Below, in pieces: positions 1 through 8,470 of a DNA stretch of 64,000 bases. The stretch is taken from positions 496,001 through 560,000 of the forward strand of contig CAWGPM010000002.1 in NCBI GenBank assembly GCA_963824415.1, read 5' to 3'. A program made the translations under genes and the position numbers. Below the pieces are notes generated by a model. The model was not told where the DNA came from, did not search any database, and saw only the letters and a program-made list of their open reading frames with translations. This stretch comes from JABDQA01 sp963824415. GTDB taxonomy: Bacteria; Desulfobacterota; Desulfobulbia; Desulfobulbales; Desulfocapsaceae. Positions within the stretch are counted from its first letter, which is position 1. Each line of letters opens with the position of its first letter.

Positions 1-78
1 GCATCTATGTAGACAACGTAGCTGCAAGTGATCGGTCAGCTATCAACAGTAATATAATTTTTATTCATGAGGAGTGCC

Positions 79-1293
79 ATGTCATCAATTGCTCTTTTCC
101 CCTGCTCCTATACCCCGGCAGCTGCTCTGGCAGTAGCATTGGCCAAAGACCTGGAGCTCACAGTGTATGATGACCAAGAATTATTTGCTGACGCAAGCAA
201 GAGATGCGGCCGTAGCATTGAAGAGCTGAAGAAATGCGCCTATGGCAGAACATCCGTGTTCAACCAGTTTACCCTGGAGAAGGAGATAAGCGTAAACATG
301 CTCAAGTTCGTTGTCGCAGAGCTCCTAATCAGACCGGAAGCATATCTGTTCAACGGCTTTCTCGCATCGCTTGTTCCAGCAAAGGTGGCGCACGTGCTGA
401 GAGTTCTCATCGTCGATTCCAGACAGGCCCGCATCGAGGCCGCCATCAAGCAGGGCATGTCGAAAAAGGAAGCCAAGAAGGCGGTAAAAAATGACGATGT
501 CAGGGCTTACGGCTGGACCGACTTTCTTTTTAAGAAAGAAGCCTATCATAACTCATTGTACGATATGGTCATTCCGGTAGAGAACAGATCAGAAGCGCAA
601 TTAATCAATGTTATATCAAAAGGATATCACAAAACCTCGGTTCTGCGTACCAAGGAATCCATGCAGGCGGCGCAGGATATGAAGCTGGAGGTTGCCGTAG
701 AACAAAAACTGCTGTGGAACGGCCACAAGGTAACCGTCAGTTCCAAAGCTGGCAGGGTTGACCTGGCTGTGCAAAAAAGTGTGCTGAATTTTGGCCGATT
801 GATGGAAGAACTCACCGACCTGGCGATGCAGGTCGATGGTGTCAAGCAGGTTTCGGTAGTAAAGAGCTCCGCATATGACGATTCGATTTATCGGCAGCAG
901 AAATTTGAACTTCCCTCAAAGGTATTGTTTGTCGACGACGAGATCGAATTCGTCCAGACGGTTTCCCAGCGTTTGATCAGCAGGAATGTGGGGACCTATG
1001 GCGTTTTCAGCGGCGAGGAGGCCCTGGAGCTGATCGCCGAGGATCGACCTGAGGTCATGGTGCTGGATCTCAAAATGCCCGGTCTGCACGGTGTCGAGGT
1101 GCTGCGCAAGACGAGGGAACTAGCGCCCGAGGTCGAAGTCATCATTCTCACAGGTCACGGGACAAACCAGGATATGCTTCAGTGTATGGAGCTTGGCGCA
1201 TTTGCCTATATGAACAAGCCGGTGGACATTGAGGAGCTGTCAGCCACAATCAAGGCTGCAAACGATAAAGCACATGCCAGGGCTCAAGGGTAA
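79..1293 (+). CDS. Cytidylate-kinase-like protein fused to a response-regulator receiver domain
   Basis: 404 residues from the chosen start. Residues 1 to about 190 resemble the cytidylate-kinase-like (AAK26) family, but the N-terminus (ALFPCSYTP) lacks a GxxxxGK[ST] P-loop, so nucleotide binding is doubtful. Residues about 200-270 have the alternating pattern of a BON-like fold. Residues about 285-400 are a clear receiver domain with acidic pair DDE, phospho-acceptor Asp330 in VLDLKMPG, the T in ILTGHG and the K in NKPVD. An ATG at 67 is in frame, but GAGGAG at 69-74 lies inside that extension and is ideally placed for ATG 79. First of six same-strand signalling genes. Probably an output or phosphate-relay protein of that system; the kinase-like half may be a sensory or binding fold. 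The receiver call is firm, the N-terminal family call moderate. Confidence 0.8.
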   Translation: MSSIALFPCSYTPAAALAVALAKDLELTVYDDQELFADASKRCGRSIEELKKCAYGRTSVFNQFTLEKEISVNMLKFVVAELLIRPEAYLFNGFLASLVPAKVAHVLRVLIVDSRQARIEAAIKQGMSKKEAKKAVKNDDVRAYGWTDFLFKKEAYHNSLYDMVIPVENRSEAQLINVISKGYHKTSVLRTKESMQAAQDMKLEVAVEQKLLWNGHKVTVSSKAGRVDLAVQKSVLNFGRLMEELTDLAMQVDGVKQVSVVKSSAYDDSIYRQQKFELPSKVLFVDDEIEFVQTVSQRLISRNVGTYGVFSGEEALELIAEDRPEVMVLDLKMPGLHGVEVLRKTRELAPEVEVIILTGHGTNQDMLQCMELGAFAYMNKPVDIEELSATIKAANDKAHARAQG

Positions 1294-1451
1294 GTCATGC
1301 ATGGGGGGCTACCGGAACTATCCGGCTGCGGCACCCGTAATAATGCATGACGGCCATATGGCTATTGGTTAGAGTGGGTGGCACATGATTGCTTTTGCAG
1401 CTCGCGCAGGCTGCCTGATATATGTTCGGCTGATAGAATCGACCGGAGCTC

Positions 1452-2870
1452 ATGAAATCACCGTTTAAACCGGATACTCTGACGTTTCTGGAGGGGATCC
1501 CATTCCCTGCAATGATCCTCAACGGGTCATTGCGGCTGGTCGCCATGAACCGGCTTATGGAAGCCATGACCGGGTACCCGCTGGACAAGGTGGTGGGTAT
1601 TCATGGTGAGCTCGTGGTTCGCAGCAATACAGGAAATGCCAGGGGACAACTCTACAGCCAAGTGCTGCAAACAGGTGAAGCACTCGCAGTCAGGGGTGAT
1701 ATCCTCAATTGTTATCGCCGAAAGATTCCAGTGATTTACAATATTTCCAGACTGTCGCAGGAGGCGGGCGGTGAGCAGGGGCTGCTGGTGATTGCCGAAG
1801 ATATCTCGGCCCGCTTGCATGAGAACCTGGTGAGCACGAGGGACTTCACTTCCATTGAGCTGATCGGCTACAGTCCCAAGATGCAGAAAGTCTTCGACAT
1901 GATCCCCTTGATGGCGCAGACAGACGCTTCCGTGCTGATCACCGGGGAGACAGGCACGGGAAAGGACAAGATTGCCGAACTGGTGCACCAGAAATCGAGC
2001 CGGGCGCGCTTTCCCTTTATCAAGGTCAACTGCGGTGCGCTGCCCTTGGGCTTGCTCGAGTCGGAATTGTTCGGCCACGTAAAAGGAGCGTTTACCGGTG
2101 CCTCCCGCAACAAACCCGGCATGTTCAAGCTTGCCGACCGGGGCACACTTTTTTTGACGGAGATCGGGGATATGCCCCTGCCGCTGCAGGTCAAGCTGCT
2201 CTCGGTGCTGGATGATCGGAAGTTCGTTCCCGTCGGGGGAGAGCAAAGCGTGAGCGTCGATGTACGAATAATGGCGGCCACCCATCGCCTCCTGCGGTCA
2301 CAGGTACAGAAGAATAGATTTCGCGAAGACCTGTTTTACCGGCTCAATGTCCTGCATGTGCACCTTCCGCCGCTGCGGGAGCGGGAAAGCGACGTCCGTT
2401 ACCTGCTCGATCACTATCTGGATACCTTTACCCGGGGGCTGAACAAGACCATAGTTGGCTTCACACCGAGCACCATGCAAGCCCTGCTGGGCTATGCCTA
2501 CCCGGGCAATATCAGGGAATTGAGTAACATCGTCGAATATGCCGTCAGTATCTGTAGACGAAATAAAATCACCAGAGAGCATCTGCCTCCTTACCTGTTT
2601 GAAAAACAGGCCGACATTAGCGACCGTTCCGAGGTCGTCCAGGAAGCCGGCGTGTCTTCTCTAGGGGGTGTCGGTACCGCAGAAGAAGAGCATTCCGACC
2701 CGCCTAACAGCATTGGATCAGACCATTCCAGTTGGGACGATATTGAACGTCAGATGATTGTTGACACCCTCAAAAAATATCGGGGGAACAGGACCAGCAC
2801 TGCAGCTGGTCTTGGTTGGGGGCGCATGAAGCTCTGGCGCAAAATGAAAAGATACGGATTGCTGAAATAG
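1452..2870 (+). CDS. Sigma-54-dependent transcriptional activator (PAS, AAA+, Fis-type HTH)
   Basis: 472 residues. An N-terminal PAS-like sensor (about 8-115) is followed by a central AAA+ domain (about 135-360) and a C-terminal Fis-type helix-turn-helix (about 430-470). Walker A is GETGTGKD at 165-172. The sigma-54 contact loop GAFTGA is intact at 212-217, and the arginine-finger region FREDLFYRLNV is present. Oddity: the Walker B segment reads TLFLTEIGD, with Thr236 where nearly all family members have Asp; Glu237 is kept. A GGAG at 1445-1448 precedes the ATG. It has no receiver domain, so it would respond to a PAS ligand or to the neighbouring relay proteins rather than to direct Asp phosphorylation. 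Sits between the kinase-like/receiver gene and the NifX-like gene. Confidence 0.93.
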   Translation: MKSPFKPDTLTFLEGIPFPAMILNGSLRLVAMNRLMEAMTGYPLDKVVGIHGELVVRSNTGNARGQLYSQVLQTGEALAVRGDILNCYRRKIPVIYNISRLSQEAGGEQGLLVIAEDISARLHENLVSTRDFTSIELIGYSPKMQKVFDMIPLMAQTDASVLITGETGTGKDKIAELVHQKSSRARFPFIKVNCGALPLGLLESELFGHVKGAFTGASRNKPGMFKLADRGTLFLTEIGDMPLPLQVKLLSVLDDRKFVPVGGEQSVSVDVRIMAATHRLLRSQVQKNRFREDLFYRLNVLHVHLPPLRERESDVRYLLDHYLDTFTRGLNKTIVGFTPSTMQALLGYAYPGNIRELSNIVEYAVSICRRNKITREHLPPYLFEKQADISDRSEVVQEAGVSSLGGVGTAEEEHSDPPNSIGSDHSSWDDIERQMIVDTLKKYRGNRTSTAAGLGWGRMKLWRKMKRYGLLK

Positions 2871-2891
2871 TGGTGACGGAAACCTGAAAAC

Positions 2892-3254
2892 ATGGCCATG
2901 CAAAAATTACTCATTCCCCTGCAGGGGGATTTCGTTGCCCCGCGCTTCGATCTCGCGACTGAAGTGATCATTGTCCGCTTGGACAGGGGAAAGGTTGTCG
3001 GGGAGCCAAAAACGATAATTATGGAGCGGCCTTCGGATGAGGCTCTATGCAAGATGGTTGTCGAGGAGCATATCACCGATCTGGTCTGTGGTGGCATTGA
3101 GGAGTTGCACTACAACTTTCTCGTCTGGAAAAAGGTGACCGTGCTGGATGCCGTGATCGGATGCTGGCAGACCGTGATGGAAAAGTTTCTAGCAGGTACC
3201 TTAGGCCAGGGTGAAATCCTGGTCGAACCTGAGGATGTACATTTGTCCCTATGA
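2892..3254 (+). CDS. NifX/NafY-like iron-molybdenum cofactor-binding domain protein
   Basis: 120 residues, a single domain of the dinitrogenase iron-molybdenum cofactor family. The opening LLIPLQGDFVAPRFDLA and the later TDLVCGGIEE and VLDAVIGC segments match the fold and its usual Cys-containing turn. No nif genes lie nearby. Its last codons overlap the following histidine kinase gene (ATGA at 3251-3254), so the two are very likely translationally coupled. Members outside nif operons bind metal clusters or are of unknown role; here a sensory or accessory role for the kinase is an inference from the overlap. An in-frame ATG at 2898 is an alternative start; neither has a strong Shine-Dalgarno sequence. 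Confidence 0.75.
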   Translation: MAMQKLLIPLQGDFVAPRFDLATEVIIVRLDRGKVVGEPKTIIMERPSDEALCKMVVEEHITDLVCGGIEELHYNFLVWKKVTVLDAVIGCWQTVMEKFLAGTLGQGEILVEPEDVHLSL

Positions 3255-4972
3255 AAAATCCCGAGCCCATCGTCGCGAGAGTTATTCCCGCCATCTTTAA
3301 GCGCTCCACCGAAATCGGCTCGAATAGTTGGAGTTACGCTCAGTTCCGGCTGCTTCTGTTTTCCGTCATGTTGATTATTGCCATGGTCCCGGTGCTCATC
3401 GTTGCCTGGCTGAGTTACAAAAATTATAACGACCTGCTGCAGAAATCGGAGCAGAAGCAATTGGAATGGCAGTTGGACGGCAAGATCAAATCGATCGAAC
3501 ATATGGTTGAGAGCCTCAAGGGAGTCGTGCAGTTCGCCGCCCGCAGAGATCGCTATACCGAACTGATATCAGGTGACAACCTGGAGGAACTTTTTCTTCG
3601 GATTCAGCGTCAATACCCCTTTTTCGCTGATCTGGGAGTGATCGATCACGCGGGTGTCCAGCAGGCTTACATCGGCCCTTACGACCTGTATGGCGCAGAC
3701 TACTCGCAGGAGGAATGGTTCAAGGAAGTCAATGACCGCGGGGTCTATATCAGCGAGGTGTATACCGGCTATCGACAGGTGCCCCACTTCGCCGTCGCCG
3801 TAGGCGGCATTGATCCCGTTACTCGCAAATTCTGGGTGCTGCGGGCCACCATCGACGCCGCGACCCTGCAGCAATTTATTACGACGATCAAAACAAACGC
3901 TTCAGATGACCTCTTTCTGATTAATGACGATGGTATCCTGCAGACGGCTTCGCAATTCTACGGCAAAACCCTCTCACCCTTCAACTCCGAGATCAAGCTC
4001 GGAATTCATCAGATAGTCCTCGATACCGGAGAAGACATCTCTCAGGCGATCGCTAAGATTGAGAACACTCCCTGGTCACTGGTCCTGCTCAAAAAGCGCT
4101 ATATCCACCTCAAGGACTGGAAGTATTTTCGAAATGGTATGTTTCTCACTATTTTCGCCTGCATGATGATAAGCGTGCTGGTGGTCTATTACCTGGTGAA
4201 TCTTCTTACCGGTCTAATGCGCAAGGCCGAAGAGCTGCAGCTGGCCTGCCTCAAGGAAGCAGAGCACCGGGACAAGCTCGCTTCCATCGGCCGGCTTGCT
4301 GCCGGCGTCGGGCACGAGATCAATAACCCGCTGGCAATCATCAACCAGAAGGTGGGTCTGGTCGAAGATCTGCTGGAATTGACGTCCGACTTCGAACATA
4401 AAGACACGGTGAAGAAAAGCCTGGGGGTTGTCAATCAAAGCGTTGACAGATGTAAGGCGATCACTCACCGTTTGCTCGGTTTCGCCAGGCGCACCGAGGT
4501 CATGGATGAAAGCCTCGATCTTAATGGCGTTATCAGGGAAGTTATTGAATTTCTTGATAACTCAATCGTGTACAGCAGGATCAAGCTGGATCTGCAACTT
4601 GGCGAAAATCTCCCCCCGGTGGTCAGCGACCGTGTGCAGTTGCAGCAGATTTTTCTGAATATCCTCAATAACGCCATCGATGCCATTGGCAAAGATGGTG
4701 TGATTTCCATCATCACGCATATCATAGCGGGAGATGTCCGGGTAGTAATCCAGGACAATGGACCTGGCATTGAGCCGGATGTGCTGCCGCATATTTTCGA
4801 GCCGTTTTATACGACAAAGGAAACGGGGAAAGGGACCGGACTGGGATTGTCGATCACCTATGGCTTGATCAAGAAACTGGGCGGAGACATTACCGTTAGA
4901 TCGCATATCGGTCAGGGAACCGCATTCACCATAACCATACCACTGCAAAGTCAACAACATGATAAAGAATAG
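3251..4972 (+). CDS. Membrane sensor histidine kinase with periplasmic Cache-type sensor
   Basis: 573 residues. Transmembrane helix about 33-55, a roughly 240-residue periplasmic region with the pattern of a double Cache sensor (WFKEVNDRGVYISEVY), and a second helix about 297-320. The cytoplasmic part has the HisKA dimerisation domain with phospho-acceptor His355 in GVGHEINNPLAI and an HATPase domain with N box (LNILNNAIDAI), G1 box (DNGPGI), F box (FEPFYTTK) and G2 box (GTGLGL). All catalytic boxes look intact. Overlaps the NifX-like gene by 4 bases and the following receiver gene by 14. The periplasmic ligand cannot be read from sequence. It probably phosphorylates the downstream single-domain receiver. 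Confidence 0.93.
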   Translation: MKNPEPIVARVIPAIFKRSTEIGSNSWSYAQFRLLLFSVMLIIAMVPVLIVAWLSYKNYNDLLQKSEQKQLEWQLDGKIKSIEHMVESLKGVVQFAARRDRYTELISGDNLEELFLRIQRQYPFFADLGVIDHAGVQQAYIGPYDLYGADYSQEEWFKEVNDRGVYISEVYTGYRQVPHFAVAVGGIDPVTRKFWVLRATIDAATLQQFITTIKTNASDDLFLINDDGILQTASQFYGKTLSPFNSEIKLGIHQIVLDTGEDISQAIAKIENTPWSLVLLKKRYIHLKDWKYFRNGMFLTIFACMMISVLVVYYLVNLLTGLMRKAEELQLACLKEAEHRDKLASIGRLAAGVGHEINNPLAIINQKVGLVEDLLELTSDFEHKDTVKKSLGVVNQSVDRCKAITHRLLGFARRTEVMDESLDLNGVIREVIEFLDNSIVYSRIKLDLQLGENLPPVVSDRVQLQQIFLNILNNAIDAIGKDGVISIITHIIAGDVRVVIQDNGPGIEPDVLPHIFEPFYTTKETGKGTGLGLSITYGLIKKLGGDITVRSHIGQGTAFTITIPLQSQQHDKE

Positions 4973-5357
4973 TAATCGACAGATAAAGATACTAATCGCT
5001 GATGACGAAGTAGAGTTCGCGTCGACCCTTGTCACCCGGTTGAAGCTGAGAAATTTCCACACCACGATGGCCAACTCGGGTGAGGCCACTCTGGCGGCAG
5101 TGGAAAAGGACACCCCGGATCTCCTGCTTCTGGATCTGAAAATGCCGGATCTGGACGGGCTGGAAGTCCTTGCCAAATTAAGGGTGGACCATCCCTCCCT
5201 GAAGGTAATCATCCTTACCGGCCACGGTTCATTTGATGCGGGTAGAGAAGGAATGGAGCTTGGCGCCTGCGATTATATCATGAAACCGATCGACTTGAGT
5301 CGATTGATCGAGAAAATCAATGAAGCCTGCCAAACCGATTCTCCGGGTACTTTGTGA
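4959..5357 (+). CDS. Single-domain response regulator
   Basis: 132 residues, essentially only a receiver domain. Acidic pair ADDE at about 14-17, phospho-acceptor Asp59 in LLLDLKMPD, Thr in ILTGHGS and Lys in MKPID are all present. There is no output domain, so it must act through protein contacts or as a relay. It overlaps the kinase gene by 14 bases. Its sequence closely follows the receiver of the first gene in the cluster (shared LDLKMP, VIILTGHG, ELGA.AY.KP), suggesting the two receivers arose by duplication and may share the kinase. Confidence 0.93.
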   Translation: MIKNSNRQIKILIADDEVEFASTLVTRLKLRNFHTTMANSGEATLAAVEKDTPDLLLLDLKMPDLDGLEVLAKLRVDHPSLKVIILTGHGSFDAGREGMELGACDYIMKPIDLSRLIEKINEACQTDSPGTL

Positions 5358-5454
5358 GAATGGGGAGGCGGAGGATTATCGCCAAGCTCGGATCGGCCAG
5401 AAGCAGGAGCAGCGACAAGGACTGGTGTCAACCTTAGCGAAGAGGCACTGAAAC

Positions 5455-6117
5455 ATGGCGAACAGTAACGATATAAACGGAATCTGCCTGGAGGTCTTTG
5501 CCAAAATCTCGGCCGCAATCTCCCATGAGATAAAGAATACCCTGGCAATTATCAATGAGAGCGCCGGTCTTCTCGATGATATGGTCCACCTTGTCGGCGG
5601 CGGCGATAACCCCATTGGCGCCAACCGTGTTCAGGCAGCGGCAGAGACGATCATGAAGCAGGTCAACAGATCGAATGTGATCATGAAGAATCTCAATCGC
5701 TTCGCCCACAGCGGCGACAGCTCGCCGGGCACGGCTCCCATTGCTGAAGTGGTCGAACTTATCACCGCTTTGTCCGCCCGTCAGGCGGCAATGAAAAAGA
5801 TCACGGTTGTCGCTGATTGTCCGGTAAACACCGTGATCGAGGCTGATCTTCTCAGTCTGGAAGCGCTTCTGTATCTGACCGTCCGCCAGATGTACGAAGT
5901 CGCGGCAGGGGGCAGCGGCTTGACAATTCGGACCGAAGAGAGCCCGCCTCACCTGGTCATAGTTTTTCTCTCGGATTCACCGGAAGCGATTCCGCCTGCT
6001 AGCTACCCCGGTGCCAAGGAAACTGTTCTGGCCGATCATCTTCAGGGCTCATGCCGCCAGAATCGGAACACGTTCTCCATAAGCATCCCCGTCAAGGGGG
6101 AGAGGCTCACGCAATAA
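5455..6117 (+). CDS. His-domain (DHp) protein with degenerate ATPase region, possible phosphotransferase
   Basis: 220 residues. The start has an intact H box: ISHEIKNTLAII with His24 followed by E and N, as in HisKA kinases. The remaining ~130 residues are where an HATPase domain should lie, but no N box asparagine is seen (ALLYLTVRQMYEVAA occupies that place) and the DxGxG and GxGxGL boxes are absent. The layout recalls histidine phosphotransferases of the Spo0B/ChpT type, which have a DHp helix pair and a dead ATPase fold. Last gene of the signalling locus, about 100 bases after the receiver. Role as a relay between kinase, receiver and first-gene receiver is inferred. Confidence 0.75.
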   Translation: MANSNDINGICLEVFAKISAAISHEIKNTLAIINESAGLLDDMVHLVGGGDNPIGANRVQAAAETIMKQVNRSNVIMKNLNRFAHSGDSSPGTAPIAEVVELITALSARQAAMKKITVVADCPVNTVIEADLLSLEALLYLTVRQMYEVAAGGSGLTIRTEESPPHLVIVFLSDSPEAIPPASYPGAKETVLADHLQGSCRQNRNTFSISIPVKGERLTQ

Positions 6118-6385
6118 AGTGGTATATGCCGGTTGCTGAAACAATCCGGTGTCCAGCGGTTCCGTGTTTGACTTGTTTTCAGATCTGCGGGAAGAATTAC
6201 ATAAGCGTCCCGTCCGTCGGGAACAAGGTTAATCCTTTTCGGTCCTTCATGCCGCTGAGATCAGTCACAGTATGGGCCCAAACATTGCGATTGTGTTATC
6301 CCATAGTCTGTGTTGCCAGGCCACAGTCCTCTATCCACCGCGAAACAATAAAAAATAGTGATGAACATAGTTGGAGTTAGACCTG

Positions 6386-6994
6386 GAGTGTTGCTGGGCT
6401 CATGCCAGGCGCACGTTCATGGATGCTGCCAAGGCTGGTTCTGCAAAGTCGAAGAAAATCGGCAGTGTCGATGTAGCCCTGGGCTATATCAGGAAAATGT
6501 ACGGCATCGAGAAGCGGGCCAAAACCCAGCAGTTGAATGCAGACCAGTTGGTTGCCTTACGGCACAAAGAAGTCAAGCCGCTGCTGGACAAGTTCAGGAA
6601 GTGGCTAGAGAAGAAATCACTGCAGGTGGTTCCGAAGAGCCTGCTGGGCAAAGCGGTTTCCTACACCTTGGATCAGTGGCCGCGGTTGGTGGCCTATCTT
6701 GACGTTGGCTATGCGACGCCCGACAACAATCTTGCAGAAAATGCCATCCGTCCGTTTGTTGTTGGCAGAAAGAACTGGCTGTTTGCAGGAACCCCCGAAG
6801 GGGCCGCGGCCAGCGCTGCCATTTATTCGCTGATCGAAACCGCCAAGGCTAACGGGCTCGACACCTACAAATACCTGCGGTATCTGTTTGAGAACCTGCC
6901 GTTCGCAGAATCAGAGGAGGATTATCGGAAATTGCTTCCGCAGCAGTTGAGCACTGACAAGCTTGTTCTGCCGCAAAGCTATAGTGTTGTTTAA
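6386..6994 (+). mobile_element. IS66-family transposase (TnpC) remnant, C-terminal part
   Basis: About 200 residues match the C-terminal half of IS66 TnpC: CWAHARRTF near the start, then DNNLAENAIRPFVVGR and NWLFAGTPEGA, which carry the final catalytic Glu region, and the usual SLIETAKANGLDTYKYL tail. Full-length TnpC is about 500 residues, so the N-terminal half, including the first catalytic Asp residues, and the tnpA/tnpB accessory genes are missing. An ATG-like start at 6371 opens the frame but the homology begins only at about 6386, after unrelated sequence. Non-functional relic. The 6118-6385 stretch before it shows nothing recognisable. Confidence 0.85.
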
Positions 6995-7162
6995 TAACCG
7001 CTTACTTTTTTTCTATTTGTTTTAGTTAGTTATATCGTTTTATTATTTCTTCTTTTCAGCTTTTAGGTCACTCACCCTTGGATAACAGCCATTGTTGACT
7101 TGGGCTTGCTCAAGAGCTATATTAATAGATAATATTTATTGGTATTAATGGGGGATAGCATT

Positions 7163-7393
7163 ATGCAAAAGAACACAAGCGTCACTCTTGGAGCGCATTA
7201 CGAAAAGTTCATTGCCGACCAAGTTTCCCGTGGTCACTTTGGCACTGCAAGCGAGACAATTCGAGCTGGATTGCAGCTTTTAGAAGAGCGTGAAATAAAG
7301 AAAGCTCTCCTACGCAAAGCCCTTATCGAAGGAGAAGAAAGCGGAGAAGGTAATTATTCTTTGAAGGCCATTTTGGAAACCTTGGATAAGTAA
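7163..7393 (+). CDS. parD: ParD-like antitoxin (type II toxin-antitoxin)
   Basis: 76 residues. The N-terminal half has the ribbon-helix-helix pattern of ParD/CC2985 antitoxins (TSVTLGAHYEKFIADQV, then ASETIRAGLQLLEER). The acidic C-terminal tail would wrap the toxin. The frame is open upstream from a TTG at 7139, but GGGGGAT at 7150-7156 is correctly spaced for ATG 7163. It ends 11 bases before the parE-like gene, the standard antitoxin-first order. ParD proteins repress their own promoter; AT-rich repeats of TATTAAT type just upstream (7117-7150) could be the operator but are not distinctive. Confidence 0.85.
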   Translation: MQKNTSVTLGAHYEKFIADQVSRGHFGTASETIRAGLQLLEEREIKKALLRKALIEGEESGEGNYSLKAILETLDK

Positions 7394-7404
7394 AGGCTCG
7401 TTTA

Positions 7405-7698
7405 ATGCCTTCATTTTCTCTTACAAACAAAGCCATTGCTGATGTACTGAAAATCGGGCGTTACACTGAAGAACATTGGGGGCAAGTTCAAAGAGACAAA
7501 TATCTGTCCTTGATAGACGAATGCTTTAGCTCTATTGCACAAAACCCTACTCAAGGCCAGGACTGTAGTGACATTAAAACTGGCTATAGGAAAAAGAATG
7601 TTGGCTCCCATGTCATTTTTTATCGTCAAATAGCAGATGATAAAATCCAAATCGTACGCGTTCTCCATGGACGGATGGATTACGCATCCCGCCTTTAA
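7405..7698 (+). CDS. parE: ParE-like toxin (RelE/ParE superfamily)
   Basis: 97 residues, the usual ParE length. The order of elements fits ParE: LTNKAIADVLKIGRYTEEHWG helices, then GYRKKNVGSHVIFYR strands and IVRVLHGRMDYASRL at the C-terminus. The family poisons DNA gyrase. Directly downstream of the antitoxin. The frame is intact with no lesion, in contrast to the HigB toxin gene at 19.7 kb. It is bordered on the left by an IS66 remnant and on the right by half of a dispersed repeat, consistent with a laterally moved module. Confidence 0.85.
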   Translation: MPSFSLTNKAIADVLKIGRYTEEHWGQVQRDKYLSLIDECFSSIAQNPTQGQDCSDIKTGYRKKNVGSHVIFYRQIADDKIQIVRVLHGRMDYASRL

Positions 7699-7730
7699 AT
7701 GTAACAAAATTGCTGTCTTCTATATTGTTG

Positions 7731-7772
7731 TGATTTTGAACGAAAAACCTAATTTTGCAAGGTACCCATAAG
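7731..7772 (-). repeat. Half copy of the palindromic dispersed repeat
   Basis: About 42 bases matching the right end of the ~150-bp repeat: TGATTTTGAAC, then CCTAATTTTGCAAGGTACCCATAAG with only a few differences from the copy at 26.7 kb. The left two thirds of the element are absent. It follows the parE stop by about 30 bases. The rest of 7773-7986 holds nothing I recognise. Confidence 0.75.
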
Positions 7773-7986
7773 TCTGCTCAAAATCAGCGGGAAAAGGGTA
7801 AAGGAAAAACCTTTTACCTTGAATCTATTTAAGAACACGCTGAGTCAGCAGAGACTCCTTGAAAAGGCTGTTGAAAGAAGATAGGCTTGATGTTGAGGTC
7901 TGACTAAGAGGAATTTATTGAGAACTTAGGGCAGGCTTAAAAAGCGATTACCTATCACCTCAGGGGAACAGGTAAGTTAACAATCC

Positions 7987-8442
7987 GTGATCCGTAAACA
8001 GTTTGGAATTTTCTTCAGCCTGCTCATTATCATCCAGGTTGCAGCAGCAGGTTGTACCCGGACGCAACAGGGTGCAGTCATCGGAGGAGCTGCCGGGGGG
8101 CTTACCGGTTACATGCTGACCAAGGATAAAGACCAGGGAACCCAGATCGCCGCTGTTGTTGCAGGTGCAGCGGTAGGCGGCTTAATCGGCGGGGCCATCG
8201 GTAACTATATGGACAAAGCGGATGAAGAACGCCTGCAAAAGGAACTCAAACAGACCCCGACCGGGGAGGAAAGGCATTGGACCAATCCTCAGACCGGTCA
8301 CCGCTTCACGATCAAGCCGATCAGTGATGTCCAGACAGACAGTGAAGGCCGGAGATACCGAGAGGCTACCCTTTACGGGCGCAAAAAGGGAAGCGACAAA
8401 CTGGATGTCGCTACCGAGAAAATCTACCTCGACAACCCGTAA
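7987..8442 (+). CDS. Glycine-zipper outer-membrane lipoprotein
   Basis: 151 residues from a GTG start. A hydrophobic signal peptide ends in a lipobox with Cys23 (VAAAGC). Residues about 28-75 form a glycine zipper double helix of the 17 kDa surface antigen/Rick_17kDa type (GAVIGGAAGGLTGYML, then AGAAVGGLIGGAIGNYM). The C-terminal half is hydrophilic and ends in a beta-rich stretch, as in related envelope-stability lipoproteins. The following transglycosylase lipoprotein begins 28 bases later, so the two are probably co-transcribed envelope proteins. The GTG start has only a weak upstream purine stretch. Confidence 0.8.
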   Translation: MIRKQFGIFFSLLIIIQVAAAGCTRTQQGAVIGGAAGGLTGYMLTKDKDQGTQIAAVVAGAAVGGLIGGAIGNYMDKADEERLQKELKQTPTGEERHWTNPQTGHRFTIKPISDVQTDSEGRRYREATLYGRKKGSDKLDVATEKIYLDNP

Positions 8443-8470
8443 GCCCCCTGGGCAAGGTCTGCAGGCTGTC

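Noticed and set aside
1379..1395. Sigma-54 promoter-like TGGCACATGATTGC before the sigma-54 activator gene
   Set aside because: The GG to GC spacing is one base short of the strict -24/-12 distance; a similar near miss at about 47775 has the same fault.
1527..2285. 252-codon minus-strand ORF opposite the sigma-54 activator
   Set aside because: Shadow of the well-supported activator gene on the plus strand.
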